DNA of 64,000 bases, from the NCBI RefSeq assembly GCF_031143425.1, contig NC_090448.1:331960177-332024176 (forward strand), read 5' to 3'. Both the position numbers and the translations under genes were made by a program. This stretch comes from Pleurodeles waltl (Eukaryota > Chordata > Amphibia > Caudata > Salamandridae). Shown one piece after another: positions 12,507-23,440 of the stretch (the stretch's first letter is position 1; the number at the start of each line of letters is the position of its first letter). The notes beneath the pieces were generated by a model, which was given only the letters and a program-made list of their open reading frames with translations, ran no database searches and was not told where the DNA came from.

Positions 12507-13212
12507 ATCAATCAATCAATCAAAAAAATGTATAGAGCGCGCTACTCACCCGTGAGGGTCTCAAGGCGCTGGTGGGGGGGAAGGGGGTCAGGAGGGTTAC
12601 TGTTCGAACAGCCACGTCTTGAGTTTTTTTCTGAAGAGCAGGAGGTCCTGGGTCTTGCGGAGGTTGGTGGGGAGGGAATTCCAGGCCTTGGGGGCGAGGT
12701 AGGAGAAGGATCTACCTCCGGTGGTGGTGCGTTGGATGCGGGGGACTGTGGCAAGTGCGAGGTCGGCGGAGCGGAGGTGGCGAGTGGGAGTGTGGAAGTT
12801 CACTCTTTCGTTGAGGTAGGTTGGTCCGGTGTTGTGGAAGGATTTGTGTGCGTGGATAAGGATTTTTAAGGTGATCCTCTTGTCGATAGGAAGCCAGTGA
12901 AGGGATTTGAGGTGTGACGAGATGTGTTCATGGCGAGGGAGGTCCAGGATGAGGCGGGCGGCTGCGTTCTGGATTCTCTGGAGTTTGCGTTTGAGTTTGA
13001 GTGTGGTGCCGGCGTAGAGGGCGTTTCCGTAGTCCAGGCTGCTGCTGATGAGTGCGTGGGTGACGGTCTTTCTGGTCTCTATGGGAATCCATTTGAAGGT
13101 TTTTCACAGCATGCGGAGTGTGTTGAAATAGGAGGAGGTGACGGTGTTAATTTGCTGGGTCATGGAGAGGGAGGGGTCCAGGATGATGCCAAGGTTGCGT
13201 GCGTGGTTTGCC
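12507..13212 (-). mobile_element. 5'-truncated L2/CR1-type LINE inserted in the family B repeat
   Basis: On the minus strand this reads from a truncated reverse transcriptase tail to a 3' UTR ending in AGCGCGCTCTATACA, a short homopolymer and TGATTGATTGATTGA repeats, the tail style of L2-like LINEs. It splits the family B repeat and is flanked by CATCA on both sides (12502-12506 and 13213-13217), a likely target duplication. Confidence 0.8.
12597..13180 (-). pseudogene. C-terminal ORF2 fragment of the L2/CR1-type LINE
   Basis: The minus strand encodes the region after the reverse transcriptase core: SSLDYGNALYAG, RIQNAAARLILDLPRH, SLHWLPIDKRITLKILI, LRSADLALATVPR and SYLAPKAWNSLPTNLR, ending LKTWLFEQ and a stop at 12597. 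This order is diagnostic of the C-terminus of L2/CR1/Rex-type ORF2 proteins. The last part is one open frame; upstream of about 13100 an in-frame stop appears. The catalytic reverse transcriptase and endonuclease are missing through 5' truncation. Confidence 0.85.
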
Positions 13213-13781
13213 CATCAGTATGGGTTTATAGTGTTGAGAAGTGTGATACCATACTTCCCAGTGTTCAGTGTAGCCATTATGGAGCTGTGAAGTTTGTAAT
13301 GACAAACTCCCAGACAATATACTCAATATGGCTAATCTGCACTTACAATGTCTAAGAATGGACTTAGACACTGTAGGGGCATATTGCTCATGCAGCTATG
13401 TCCTCACCTGTGGTATAGTACACCCTGCCTTAGGGCTGTAAGGCCTGCTAGGGGGGTGACTTACCTATGCCACAGGTAGTGGTTTGTGGGCATGGCACCC
13501 GGAGAGGGGTGCCTTGCTGACTTTGTCTTTTTCTTCTTACCAGAACACACAAGCTGCAAGCAGTGTGTATTTGCTGAGGGAGTGGTCCCCTAGGGTGGCA
13601 TAATACATGCTGCAGTCCTTAGAGACCTTTCCTGGCCACAGGGCCCTTGGTACCATGTGTACCTTTTACAAGGTACTTAACTGTGTGCCAGGGCTGTGCC
13701 AATTGTGGAAATAAAGGTACAGTTTTAGGGGAAGAACACTGGGGGGTAGCTATACCAACAGTGGCACTTTCCTACAACCTT

Positions 13782-14614
13782 CAATTACCGCTACTGGCTC
13801 ACTTGATGCAGTGTCTTTTATCTATTATTTTAGGTGGGCTTTGATTTCCCTACAAGAGCAACCAGGTATGAGCTACTTCTTCAGCCTTTCTGGGTAATTG
13901 TGAAGTCCCCTTAGAAGTATCCTGCTTACTGTGCATCAGTAGGTGTTTCATGCAGGACTGTAAAACCACTCCTCAACCACAAGATGACTGCAGTGACTCC
14001 CCACATTCTGCAGCGGCTGCTCATTTCAGTAGCTACACTTTCGTTATACAAGCCTTCATTTTACACTTCCAATTCTACTTGATGGGTAAAAAGATCCTGT
14101 GTGGTGGCTAGCCACCACCTTTGGCTTTCCCCACTTGTGGGATAAGGTGATTAATTAGGGCTAGTGGCTCTCTTGTAAATACAGGTGATGTGCTGCATTA
14201 CCCAAGGCCCTGTGTTTTCACATAAAGGTCTTGCTCCTAAGATAAATCTTAAAATGTACTAGTGGTGGAGGTATGATCGGAGGGCAAGGGGAGGGCGTAG
14301 TTAAAATCAGACGTGTTTTCCTTACAGCTCAGCTGCCCCTTACTTCCCACATGGGGCAGATGAAGAAGGAAGAAAAGGCTACCTAAAAAGAAAGACTCAA
14401 CCTGATTCGGCAAGAGAAGGTGAGATAAACGTTGATGGCTAGTTAGTGAGTGGTTTCTCTAATTTCATTGAACAAGGCTGAATTGTAGAACAGTTGTTTT
14501 GTGTCAATAATTTTTCTATATGTGTCTACTGGAGGCTATGATTATTGCTTTAGGAAGTTGTCCTGAATTTTTATTGTGCAATTTCCTGAGGGTGCGGTGC
14601 TGGATGTAGATTAA
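13782..14614. other. Unassigned DNA between repeats
   Basis: Ordinary-looking sequence between the family B repeat and a MITE. No coding region, RNA or tandem structure was recognised. Confidence 0.4.
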
Positions 14615-15504
14615 GGGGCATATTTATATACTGTTTGCGCCAACTTTGCATTTTTTTTTTTAACGCAAATTCAGCGCAAACTTAACTCCATATTTATATT
14701 TTGACACTAGACCCATCTAGCAAAAAAATATTGGAGTTAGTCATTTTTTGGATGCGTGAAACCACCTTGCATCAATGAGATGAAAAGTGGGCATTCCCGT
14801 CCAAAAAACGACTCAAGGCCCTTAGCGCCTTACTTATCCTCCCATGCAAAATTGGTGCACAGGGGAGGCAGGCCTAAATAATGGCCCTAAGCCTGTTTAG
14901 CACCATTATTTAATGCCTGGGTCAGAGCAGACTTGAGCTGACCTGTGGACCCATTTCCATGGTCAAACGCTATGGAAAGGGCTCAAAGGTGCCCATCACA
15001 AGCCCCAGAAACATCCCCACCCACACCAGAGGATAGTGGGACCCCATCCCAGGTAAGCAGAGGTAAGTATTTAAAAACATTTTTAGGTGCCATTGGGGGC
15101 CCTGAAATGGCCCCCCTACATGGCACAGGGTGCAATGGCCATGCCCAGGGTACACGTGTCCCCTGTGCTGGTCATTGGGGTGGTGGGTATGACTCCTGTC
15201 TTTTATAAGACAGGAGTCATGTGGTATGGACGGTTTTGCATCAGGAAATTACGCTAGGTTGGAAAAAGGCATTTTTCCTGCCTCTAACCAGCCTAGCCTC
15301 ATTTTTTGAGGCAAAACTCCCTTCCCCTGTACCACCACCCCACTCTGTCTAACTTCATTTTTCCTGATGCTAGCCCAACAAGTGCACCAGCTTGCGGGAT
15401 TCCATAAATCTGGTGCCGCTCTGGAATGGCGCAAGCCGAGGCTATACTTTTTGACACAAAACTGCGCAAACAAAGTTTTTCGTTAAAAAGTATAAGTATG
15501 GGCC
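14615..15504. mobile_element. MITE with TAA target duplication (PIF/Harbinger-like)
   Basis: The left end reads GGGGCATATTTATA and the right end, reverse-complemented, GGCCCATACTTATA. Both continue into a GCGCAAAC/TTGCGC-rich subterminal stretch. TAA lies directly outside each end (14612-14614 and 15505-15507). A 3-bp TWA duplication with GGG...CCC termini fits a non-autonomous PIF/Harbinger element. The centre holds a near-perfect hairpin (15189-15220). No gene is inside. Confidence 0.7.
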
Positions 15505-16549
15505 TAAGTGCTTTCTTCATCCTGCCATTTGATCATGCTGGCTTGGCCACCTGGTAAGGCCGAGTGGTTTGAGTTCTGGCCTGCACTTTTGTGTGTGGTG
15601 CAGTGTGTTGTCCTTGTGGGGATATGGGTGTTGCCTGTGGAAGGTGGAAAAGATGGGAGAGTTCGTTGTGCTATGTAGTCTAGTAAAATTAGGTGAATGA
15701 CTGAGTACATTGTGTATACCTGTGCTTGACAGAGCTTGTGTGGGAGTTTGAAGAAGGGAGTGGTTAAACTTTCCATTTTTGTTTTGTCCTGTGCCTTGAA
15801 TGGTAGAATTTGAGATGGCGGGAAACCTTTTTTTAGAAGGAAGCTAATGGGTTCCATGCTCTGGCTATTGCATGACTGAGCATCTGTCACTACATGTCTT
15901 GCATTAAGAAATATGTTGTCATTGTGATTATTAAATTATAGGGCTAGGGCATCTTGTCCAAAAAGGTCTCAAGATGTGCACATCTTGGACCATTGTGAAT
16001 AATAGTCATAACCTAGTTATCATGTTTGTTTGTTTTACATGAGGTGGGGGAAGCCTCATCTTTTGATCCATCACAGAGTTTCTATGACTTGTATTTGTTG
16101 TCTTTGTAGTTATGCGTAAAAATGTTATAGTTTGGTTGTTGTTGGGTGGATGAATGAGCTAGACTTGCGGAGATTGACGGTAATGTGAATGATTGTTTCT
16201 ATACTTTATACACAAGGGAATGGCTGTTTTAGTTTTGTTGTTTGTATGAAAGAAGCGGTATAGTCCGCTCTTAATTTGAACTGGTTGAGACCCACCAGCA
16301 CTAATATTTCGGGACTGGCACTTACTTTTCATCAATAACTTTCATCCTGGGCAAAATAGAGAGAAACACAAATGGAGCAGAGGATGATGGAAAAACTGTT
16401 TGAAATGGAGAAACAGAGATGAAAAGAACATGCAAGAGTGAGATAATGGGTCAGGGTGTCTCTAGTGGTACATTAAAGAGGCATTTGGCACCCTGACAGT
16501 CAGAAGTGTCGTCCATCTGGTTCCAAGCAATTACAAAGTGTATGCATTA
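15505..16549. other. Unassigned DNA
   Basis: T/G-rich sequence with no gene, RNA or recognisable element. Confidence 0.4.
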
Positions 16550-17760
16550 ACCTGTGTGTTTCACCTGGGCCACTCTGCAGGGTCACCCACTATTTATTTG
16601 CCTTCACTACCCTATTTTTGCTGAGTGATTTGTGTTGGCTTTAGGCCTCTGTGCACTTTACTCCTGCTAACCAGTGGTAAAGTCCTTGCGCTCTCCCTTT
16701 AAACATGGTATGATTGGTATACAACTAATTGACATATTTAATTTGCTGATAGGTCCTTGTAAATGCTACATGTGGGTTTCAACACTCATTGTGTCACCCA
16801 CTAAAGTGGCACTGTACGTCTGTCTCAGGCCTGCCACGGCAGTCTGTAATTTTAAACTGCCATTTCAACCTAGCAAATAGACCTTTTGTCAGGCCCAAAA
16901 TTTCCTTTTTAAGACATGTAGGTCAGACCTAAGTTACACCTTCAAGGCCCATAGGGCAGAGTGCATTGTACTTAAAAAGTGAAGTTTTACATGTCCCGGC
17001 AGTCAAAAACTCCGAAAGTTGTTTTTCACTATAAAAAGGCCAGCTCCCCCATTGACTAACACTGAGTTGCCTTATTACACTTAATAAATGAAAGCTTCAG
17101 TTTGGGACCAGCTAAATAAATACTTAATCTACTCATTTGAATTGTAGTTCAAAATCCTTCTTAATGGTAAAGTGAGTTTTAAAATTGCTTTCGGAAAATA
17201 TCAGTTGTAGAAAGTTTGCATTTTTCTGCCTAACCCAAATGTGCCCTTCAGATAGTGTCCAGGGACACATGGTTGTTAATGGCTTTTTTGTAGTGTGATG
17301 TGGATTCCTCCCAGACAAGAGACAAAAGGCCTTGGGTGTGGGGCAGGGTGTTCCTCTCCTGAGCAGGATGGTCTGGGAGAGGAGGAGTGTTGTCTCAGCC
17401 CTTCCTGAGCAATAAAGGGTAGTTTGAGGGCTATCCCAACACCTTTCTGAGTTCTGAAGATGCCTGCCTTGTCATCAGCAACTGCAGCTCACACCTGGGC
17501 CTGCCTGCCTTTTATTTCACTAGCCAAGCTTAAGCCAGTCCCAGGGAAAGGGAAGGGAAGAAATGACCAGAACCATTTCAGGGTTACATAAAGGAGGGCG
17601 CCTCCTACACATATGCTGGCACTGGGTGTAAAAGGGCTGCCCTCAGAATTTCTCATCCAAACTCTCCCGGACCTAGGGAGAGGCAGAAAATAGACTCCCA
17701 TGCTGTGCAAAGCCTAAAGGAAGACAGGACCTGTTTCTTTAATCCCAAGGCCCCAGAAAC
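16550..17760 (+). repeat. Interspersed repeat, family unnamed
   Basis: The sequence resembles a family I recall as abundant in newt DNA: landmarks such as GGTAAAGTCCTTGCGCTCTC, CCATTTCAACCTAGCAAATA and AGTGAAGTTTTACATGTCC appear in order. Borders are approximate and no terminal repeats or coding domain were found. The identification is from memory and needs a repeat-library search. Confidence 0.35.
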
Positions 17761-20449
17761 GATTCCAAGGAGGCTCACCTCATGGTAGACACAACAAGCT
17801 GCTGCTGCCATAAGAGGAGCCTGGGCTTCTCTCTGGGCAGTTGTTGCTCTGTGGCTACCGCTTCCACAGCCATTGGACTCACAGTCCCACAGTGCAGCTG
17901 GGTTCTCATCACCTGGGAAGGCAAGGCTGTTATACTGCTGCCATAATAGGAGCCTATCCTGATTAAATCAGGACTGCAGATCCTTAACTCTAAAATAGGA
18001 CCCTGCCAACATGTTTTAAAACGTATCTTAAACAATTGGCTCATTTGTATGGCACAATCTATGACCTTCCTGAAGCCATTAGATGGCAAAGTAAAAGAGT
18101 GGTATTATTCATAACACACCAGGGCTACATGAAATGGGAGGCCGATTGGCAAAGTTTTATCATTAACACAACAATGATGTGTCTGATTGCTATCAAATAG
18201 GGGTGCTTCCTATTTCAATATTCTGTCCTTATGATGACCCACCTGAATTTATTAATTTTTTGGGGGGTCTAAACGTCGACATTGGATTTGAAAATGTGAA
18301 TGGGCTTTTGAAAAATTCATCAGGCTCACAGTACCTATTGTTATAGGTGCTTATGCTTTTAACCACAGTTTGGTTTTAGTTTTCATGTAAATAGCACTGC
18401 AACACCTATACTAACACATACTTCACTCACACTGCGCCGTTATACAGGATCATCTTGAATACTTTACTTTAAATTGTGGAATTTGTGGAGCTTAAGTTTC
18501 TAATAAATGTGATATATTATTCACAAACTTCATCGGTACAGAAAGGTCTTCATGGTACAACCACTGTCGTGGAAGTTAATTCTTATCCTTCCCCCAGAGG
18601 GACCAAAAATCTTTCTGTTATATTATTCCCTTACCCAGGTCCTAGCGTACTGGGTTGACCCATTTTTTCAAAATAATATTAGGAGTCTAGGCTTTCTGTT
18701 GAACAAGACAAATGTGAGACACCCACAGGCACTGCCCAGGCACAAACCGGGCCAAATGTGGGTCCAACTCCACCCATCTGTTAAATCAAGGATCAGGGCT
18801 ACAAAGAAATCCACAGCTTCTGTTGGTAAGGATCCTTCCATATCTAATTCAATTGTGAACTTTCTCACAAATAGAAAGGGTTCCCTAGACTAGAATATTC
18901 AATTCTGTGGAAGAATGGATGTCTACTGTTAGCAAGTCCGTTACTGAGAAAGCAAACTCTCCATTGCTGCCAGGCTCAGGAATTTCTGAGAAGGGCAGAG
19001 GGTCCAAATACTGTTCTCTGATTCTCGTTCAAAAACTATAGAGCCTGACAATCTGGATTCTAAAGCAACCTGTGATTTGGCTTGTTCCTCTCCACAGGCC
19101 AAAAAAAATCCAAATATCAATGTTGCAGACAAAGGAGGCACATTCTTCTACCACTGATAAATCTGATGCAACAACTTTGACATCCTTTGTCTGGCCAGAT
19201 TTTCACAGCCACAATAGTGATTCTTTTAACCCTACCCATATGTTTTAGTCTTAGTATCTACATGTTTTAATTCTGCCACATTAGCATCTTTGTTGGGAAA
19301 TAAGCCAACCTTTATTCTCAAACCTTCCCAGTTGAGGAATCTCAATCATTACATCTTTCACCAAAGAAACCCCAATTATGATCATTCTCAAAGGGGCCCC
19401 ACAACTTAGGACACCCATAAATTGGGAGGCATGACCAGTTGGTTAATAAGGTGGTTAAAATGGACACTGGTGTCAATAATACATGTCATACTGATCTATC
19501 CATGATGTGTAGGATACTATGGGGAGGAAACATGCCAAAACATGATACTAATGGCTGTTTTCTGAGCACCTTCAGAAATAAAGTTGCTGTTTGCATTCTT
19601 CTTAACAAACTTAATTGCACAACCCAAGGCAATAGTAAGATTGAAGTACTTATTTATGGCTACTTTTATAGTCCTAGACAACAAGTGATGAGACTGGATA
19701 AGGTACAGAATACCTGGGGGGAATGTAACACACTGTACTGCTTTAGTGCCCCTGTTGTGATCAGATATGCAGGTTTAGTTCAGCATGAAAATCCACCTTG
19801 GCCACAGCTTAATCTCCAAATGTAACTATAAACACAAACAACATGTTCTGATAAAAGAACACCCTAAGGATGTGACTGAAGTCTTTTTGTCTCCCCTATT
19901 GACATCTGTAAATCATCATATTCCAACTTGTGTTGATAGTGAACAAGTGTGGTCTGAAACGTTTTCTAAATTTGAACATGGACCAATGCAGGTTTAGGGT
20001 CAAAAGGTGAATAATCTAGAATGGTTGTAAGGAAACATGGGCTTTAGAAATACAACATATAGATGGATATAGTTTGTTTTTTAAGCTCCTGCTTCTTCAC
20101 AGCAAAGGGAGGTCCTCACTCTGTTCTCGACCACATTCCCTGGGAAAGTTGAATAGTCCTATCTGGGTTCCCCAAATTTTCAATTGTTGTGGTGTGCCTG
20201 CAGCCCTATGAATTTCTTATGAAACTATTTTATAATAATAACTTTGATTTACACAATACTTATATTGCTTTTGAGGGAAAGAGCAGGATTTGTAGATAGT
20301 CAGAATGGGCCTGAATCATTCCTATGGAAGGGGGACTTCAAACTCAAGCTCTGTCCTCTCTCTGGTTTGGATTCATGTGGCCTGGTGGATCATACTGGGG
20401 AAGCTTTAACTCATTTTTGCCACTAACCTTATGAAGAAGTTCCTAATTT
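17761..20449. other. Unassigned DNA, possibly the 5' part of a decayed LINE
   Basis: Short open segments occur (for example 19439-19825) but none shows a motif I can name. Position just upstream of a LINE linker and reverse transcriptase makes an eroded ORF1/endonuclease region possible; I could not confirm it. Confidence 0.35.
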
Positions 20450-23117
20450 GCTTCTTTGTAACTACAGTTTGCTCTTGACTCCTTGTCCACTGCTCTGATT
20501 TTAAATCCTACATTTATTCAAAGGTATTGCAGCTGTCTAATTAATTTCATTTTATAATCAGACATGCTTGGCCAGCGTTCCAATTATACTGATTCAGAAA
20601 CCAACCATAGCAATCACAGCCTGTGGTCCATGTCAAACTCTAGGTAGAAGGAAAGGCTAGCACGGAAACATTTTTACAGTTTTTCTGTGTTTTGTTAATA
20701 TGGCAAGGAGTTGCAGCAGGTCCCTCATCAGTCCCTTAAGGCTAAATATACTCAATGGTTTGATGATAACTGTTCAAAATCTCACAGGAATTTGGTAAAA
20801 GCGCTTATATGAATCCCCAGAAATAGGGAGTATGTTCACTCCTGTAGATCAGCATACAAAAGGGCTGTTGCCACAAGGAAAAAACAAACAAAGGAGGAGT
20901 CTTACAAATCTCTTTTAAATGGTTGCTCAGAGAAAGGTATTCTGGCAAGTGATAAACCTCACGTTTTTAAGGATTCTTCTGACCCAGCGCTCAATGTTGG
21001 TATTTCCTCCAACAACTGTTTACCCACTTTTTGTAGGTTTACAGTGGTGGCATTTGAACTTCCACACCCACTGGCAGTGAGGTAGTAAAATCCTGAGGCT
21101 TTTCCATAGATCTCAGTGATGTAGTTAAAGCTATTAGCAGATGCCCTACGGGAAAGGCTCCAGGCCCTTGGGTCCTGGTTGATTTATTTAGGGCAGACCT
21201 GGATTTGTGGGCACCTCTCCTAACACAATGTTTTGAGGACCATTGCCAGCTCTGGTCCACCTTGCTCTTGGTTCCACGCTATTAGTATTTTGCCAATCTT
21301 TAAAAAAGGCAATGAAGGTGGTCCAAAGTGTTAGCGCCCTATATCACTGATCAACACCACAGTCAAGATAATGGTCAGGATTCTATGAGGCGTTTGGAGA
21401 CGTGGGCCAAGGATTATCAGATTATATCCAGTTTTCCATATGGTTTAACACTGGGCGAGGCCACAATGAACAGTGTCTCAACTTTTCACTTCAAGTTAAT
21501 AAATATACAGTTGTGAAAGAGGGTGTGTGTTTACACAGCATTTATGGACGTCAGTTCGGCCTTTGACCATGTCAACCATAACAAGTTATGGGATATTATG
21601 ACAAACCTGAGAGTGGAGGCCTCATCATATATCTCAATAGACAATTGAATAGGAAGGTCACAGCCTGTGTCAGATATGGCCGAAATGGGTAGATCACTAA
21701 ACCTTTACATATCTCAAGGTGAGTCGTACAGGTTTGTGTTCAAGCCCACTTTTTGTTGATCCTGTACATTAATAAACTATAAATATTTTACTCAACACTG
21801 GCATTGATGTACCATGTGTTAGTTCTCAACCCATACCTGCTTTTCTCTATGTGAATGACGTGATGTCTATGGCTCAGACTTTGCTTGGGCTGCAGAGACT
21901 TTTGGAGAAATTTTCAATTTTTATGTTAGACCTCAATCTTACCATAAACCAGTCAAAGACCAATATTATGATCTTTGGGTTGAAAATATATATAAACATA
22001 TGTCTTTTGTTGAAAATCCAGTTACGAATTGTCCAGTTTCCACCTTTTCTTATTTGGGGTCCTATTTCATGACACATAATTTTCATGATTCCGGCTCGGC
22101 TACATCACAGCGGGTGCTTTTGGGAGAAGTATAGAGACACTGTTTAACTTTGCTTAAAAAGTGGGCAGTAAACTTATCATATAATTGCTAACAGTGCAGG
22201 GCTATGGAGAATTCAGGACTATCTAACATTCAGAAAGTGGAGAACAAATTTCAGAACAGGCGTCCGCTTGCAGTCCCTCAGAGCACATCCATATTTTTGT
22301 GTTAATCAGAATCAGTCTGGATAAGGCTATGAAGATCCCATACCTACCTTTTATTGAAAAACTCAGCCACAGTCTGAATATTCCAGAATTAGTCCCGACG
22401 ACTTGTTTGCTTCTTGTAAGAATGGTTAAAGGCTAGTATTTTAGGCATGTGCCAAACTCGTAGAATGCAATTTTTTTCTCGGAAACTTACTATGAGAAAC
22501 CAGATGCCAATAATCACTAGTCCTTGTATTGAACCCTACCTTGTTTGAATTCCTCATAAATAACACTGTGCACTATATGGTTTCTTTTCCTATGCCTGTT
22601 TCTTGTAATGTGATTTTACAAGTTTGTCCTGCAACCCCTGCTCTCCCCAGTCAACGATGCATGTTTTGCTTTTTTCTGAGTTTATTTGCCTTTTAGACAC
22701 CGTTTTCTGGTTCTACTCTTGAGGCATGCGAACCTCCGGCAATGGAGGCAAGCTATCGTTTTTATCCAAACTTTACCATCATTACACACTTCGTAAGCAG
22801 TAGCCAAGCACCTGCCGTGTGCTATTAGATTGAGAAATTATTTCTCGTTCTCTTTGGTGTTTAATTTAGGCAATGATTGTTCAAGTTTTATTAGTTTAAA
22901 CCGTGAGATGGAATCAATTGTGATGATGGATTTTATGATTGCATTTTAACTTGTGGTCATATCTTTTATTGTTAATTTGCTATTATAATATGTTTTACTG
23001 ACTGGCATTAAAACAAAATGTATTATAGAAATTTGCAATTTTATAAATACGATACAACTTATGTAGTTTATGTTATGTACTTGTATGGTTTTAATTAAAA
23101 ACTGAATACATTTTATT
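20450..23117 (+). mobile_element. Decayed LINE: ORF2 linker, reverse transcriptase and 3' tail
   Basis: A Lys-rich linker (KAKYTQWFDDNC near 20735, then SAYKRAVATRKKQTKEE) leads into reverse transcriptase motifs and, after about 22100, a non-coding AT-rich 3' tail running to an ACATTTTATTGG end near 23117. The order and strand are consistent throughout. Many frameshifts and stops make it a fossil. It cannot be shown to be the same copy or family as the fragment at 6119-8790. Confidence 0.65.
21120..22010 (+). pseudogene. LINE reverse transcriptase domain, frameshifted
   Basis: Across several frames the classic order of non-LTR reverse transcriptase blocks is visible: PYGKAPGPLG (about 21145-21172), PIFKKGN followed by RPISLINTT (21294-21352), AFMDVSSAFDHVN with the block A aspartate (21536-21580), and FLYVNDVMS at block C (21842-21868), followed by LGLQRLLEKFS and LTINQSKTNIMIFG. 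The catalytic YADD of block C has become YVND, losing one of the two aspartates, and frames change repeatedly. It would copy LINE RNA into DNA if alive; it is dead here. Confidence 0.8.
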
Positions 23118-23159
23118 GGCTGACTCATTGACTTAGGAAAGCAGCCTTTACCGCGAGGG

Positions 23160-23440
23160 CCGAACCAGGCACTGCACTTACAACATGGTCATTACATCGA
23201 ATGCGTCTTTACCACGCATTCCTTTAATGCCTTAGGGAAAGCAGCATTGGACTTTAAAGTCCAACGCTTTCCCTACTGTTGCGTAGACTGGAGTTGGAAT
23301 AGTAAATTATTCCGCTCCAAAGTCCAGCTCTTTTCCTATGGCATGTCGCTGTAATGATATGCGTGGTAATGGAATGCATGCTAAAGACGCATTCATTGTA
23401 ATGACTGCAGAGTAACAGCATGAGTTGTAAAGCCATGCAT
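23160..23440. repeat. Foldback (inverted-repeat) element
   Basis: The left arm (23173-23231: ACTTACAACATGGTCATTAC, then GAATGCGTCTTTACCACGCA) pairs with the right arm (about 23367-23433) read in reverse complement. Between them lie two further imperfect palindromes at 23235-23274 (GGGAAAGC...GCTTTCCC around TGGACTTTAAAGTCCA) and 23289-23330. This is the architecture of a MITE or foldback transposon. Exact ends and target duplication were not resolved. Confidence 0.6.

Larger units (their letters stand above)
10497..13776 (+). mobile_element. Solo-LTR-like repeat, family B, with 5-bp target duplication
   Basis: The unit opens TGTAGGAAGCTTGCTC at 10497 and closes GGCACTTTCCTACA at 13776. It is flanked by a perfect direct repeat ACCTT (10492-10496 and 13777-13781). 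TG...CA ends, short inverted termini and a 5-bp duplication are the signature of an LTR retrotransposon LTR, and the absence of an internal region makes it a solo LTR. Removing the LINE at 12507-13212 leaves about 2.57 kb. The 3' end resembles family A (shared TTTCCTACA), so the families may be related. Internal open frames carry no domain. Confidence 0.75.
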
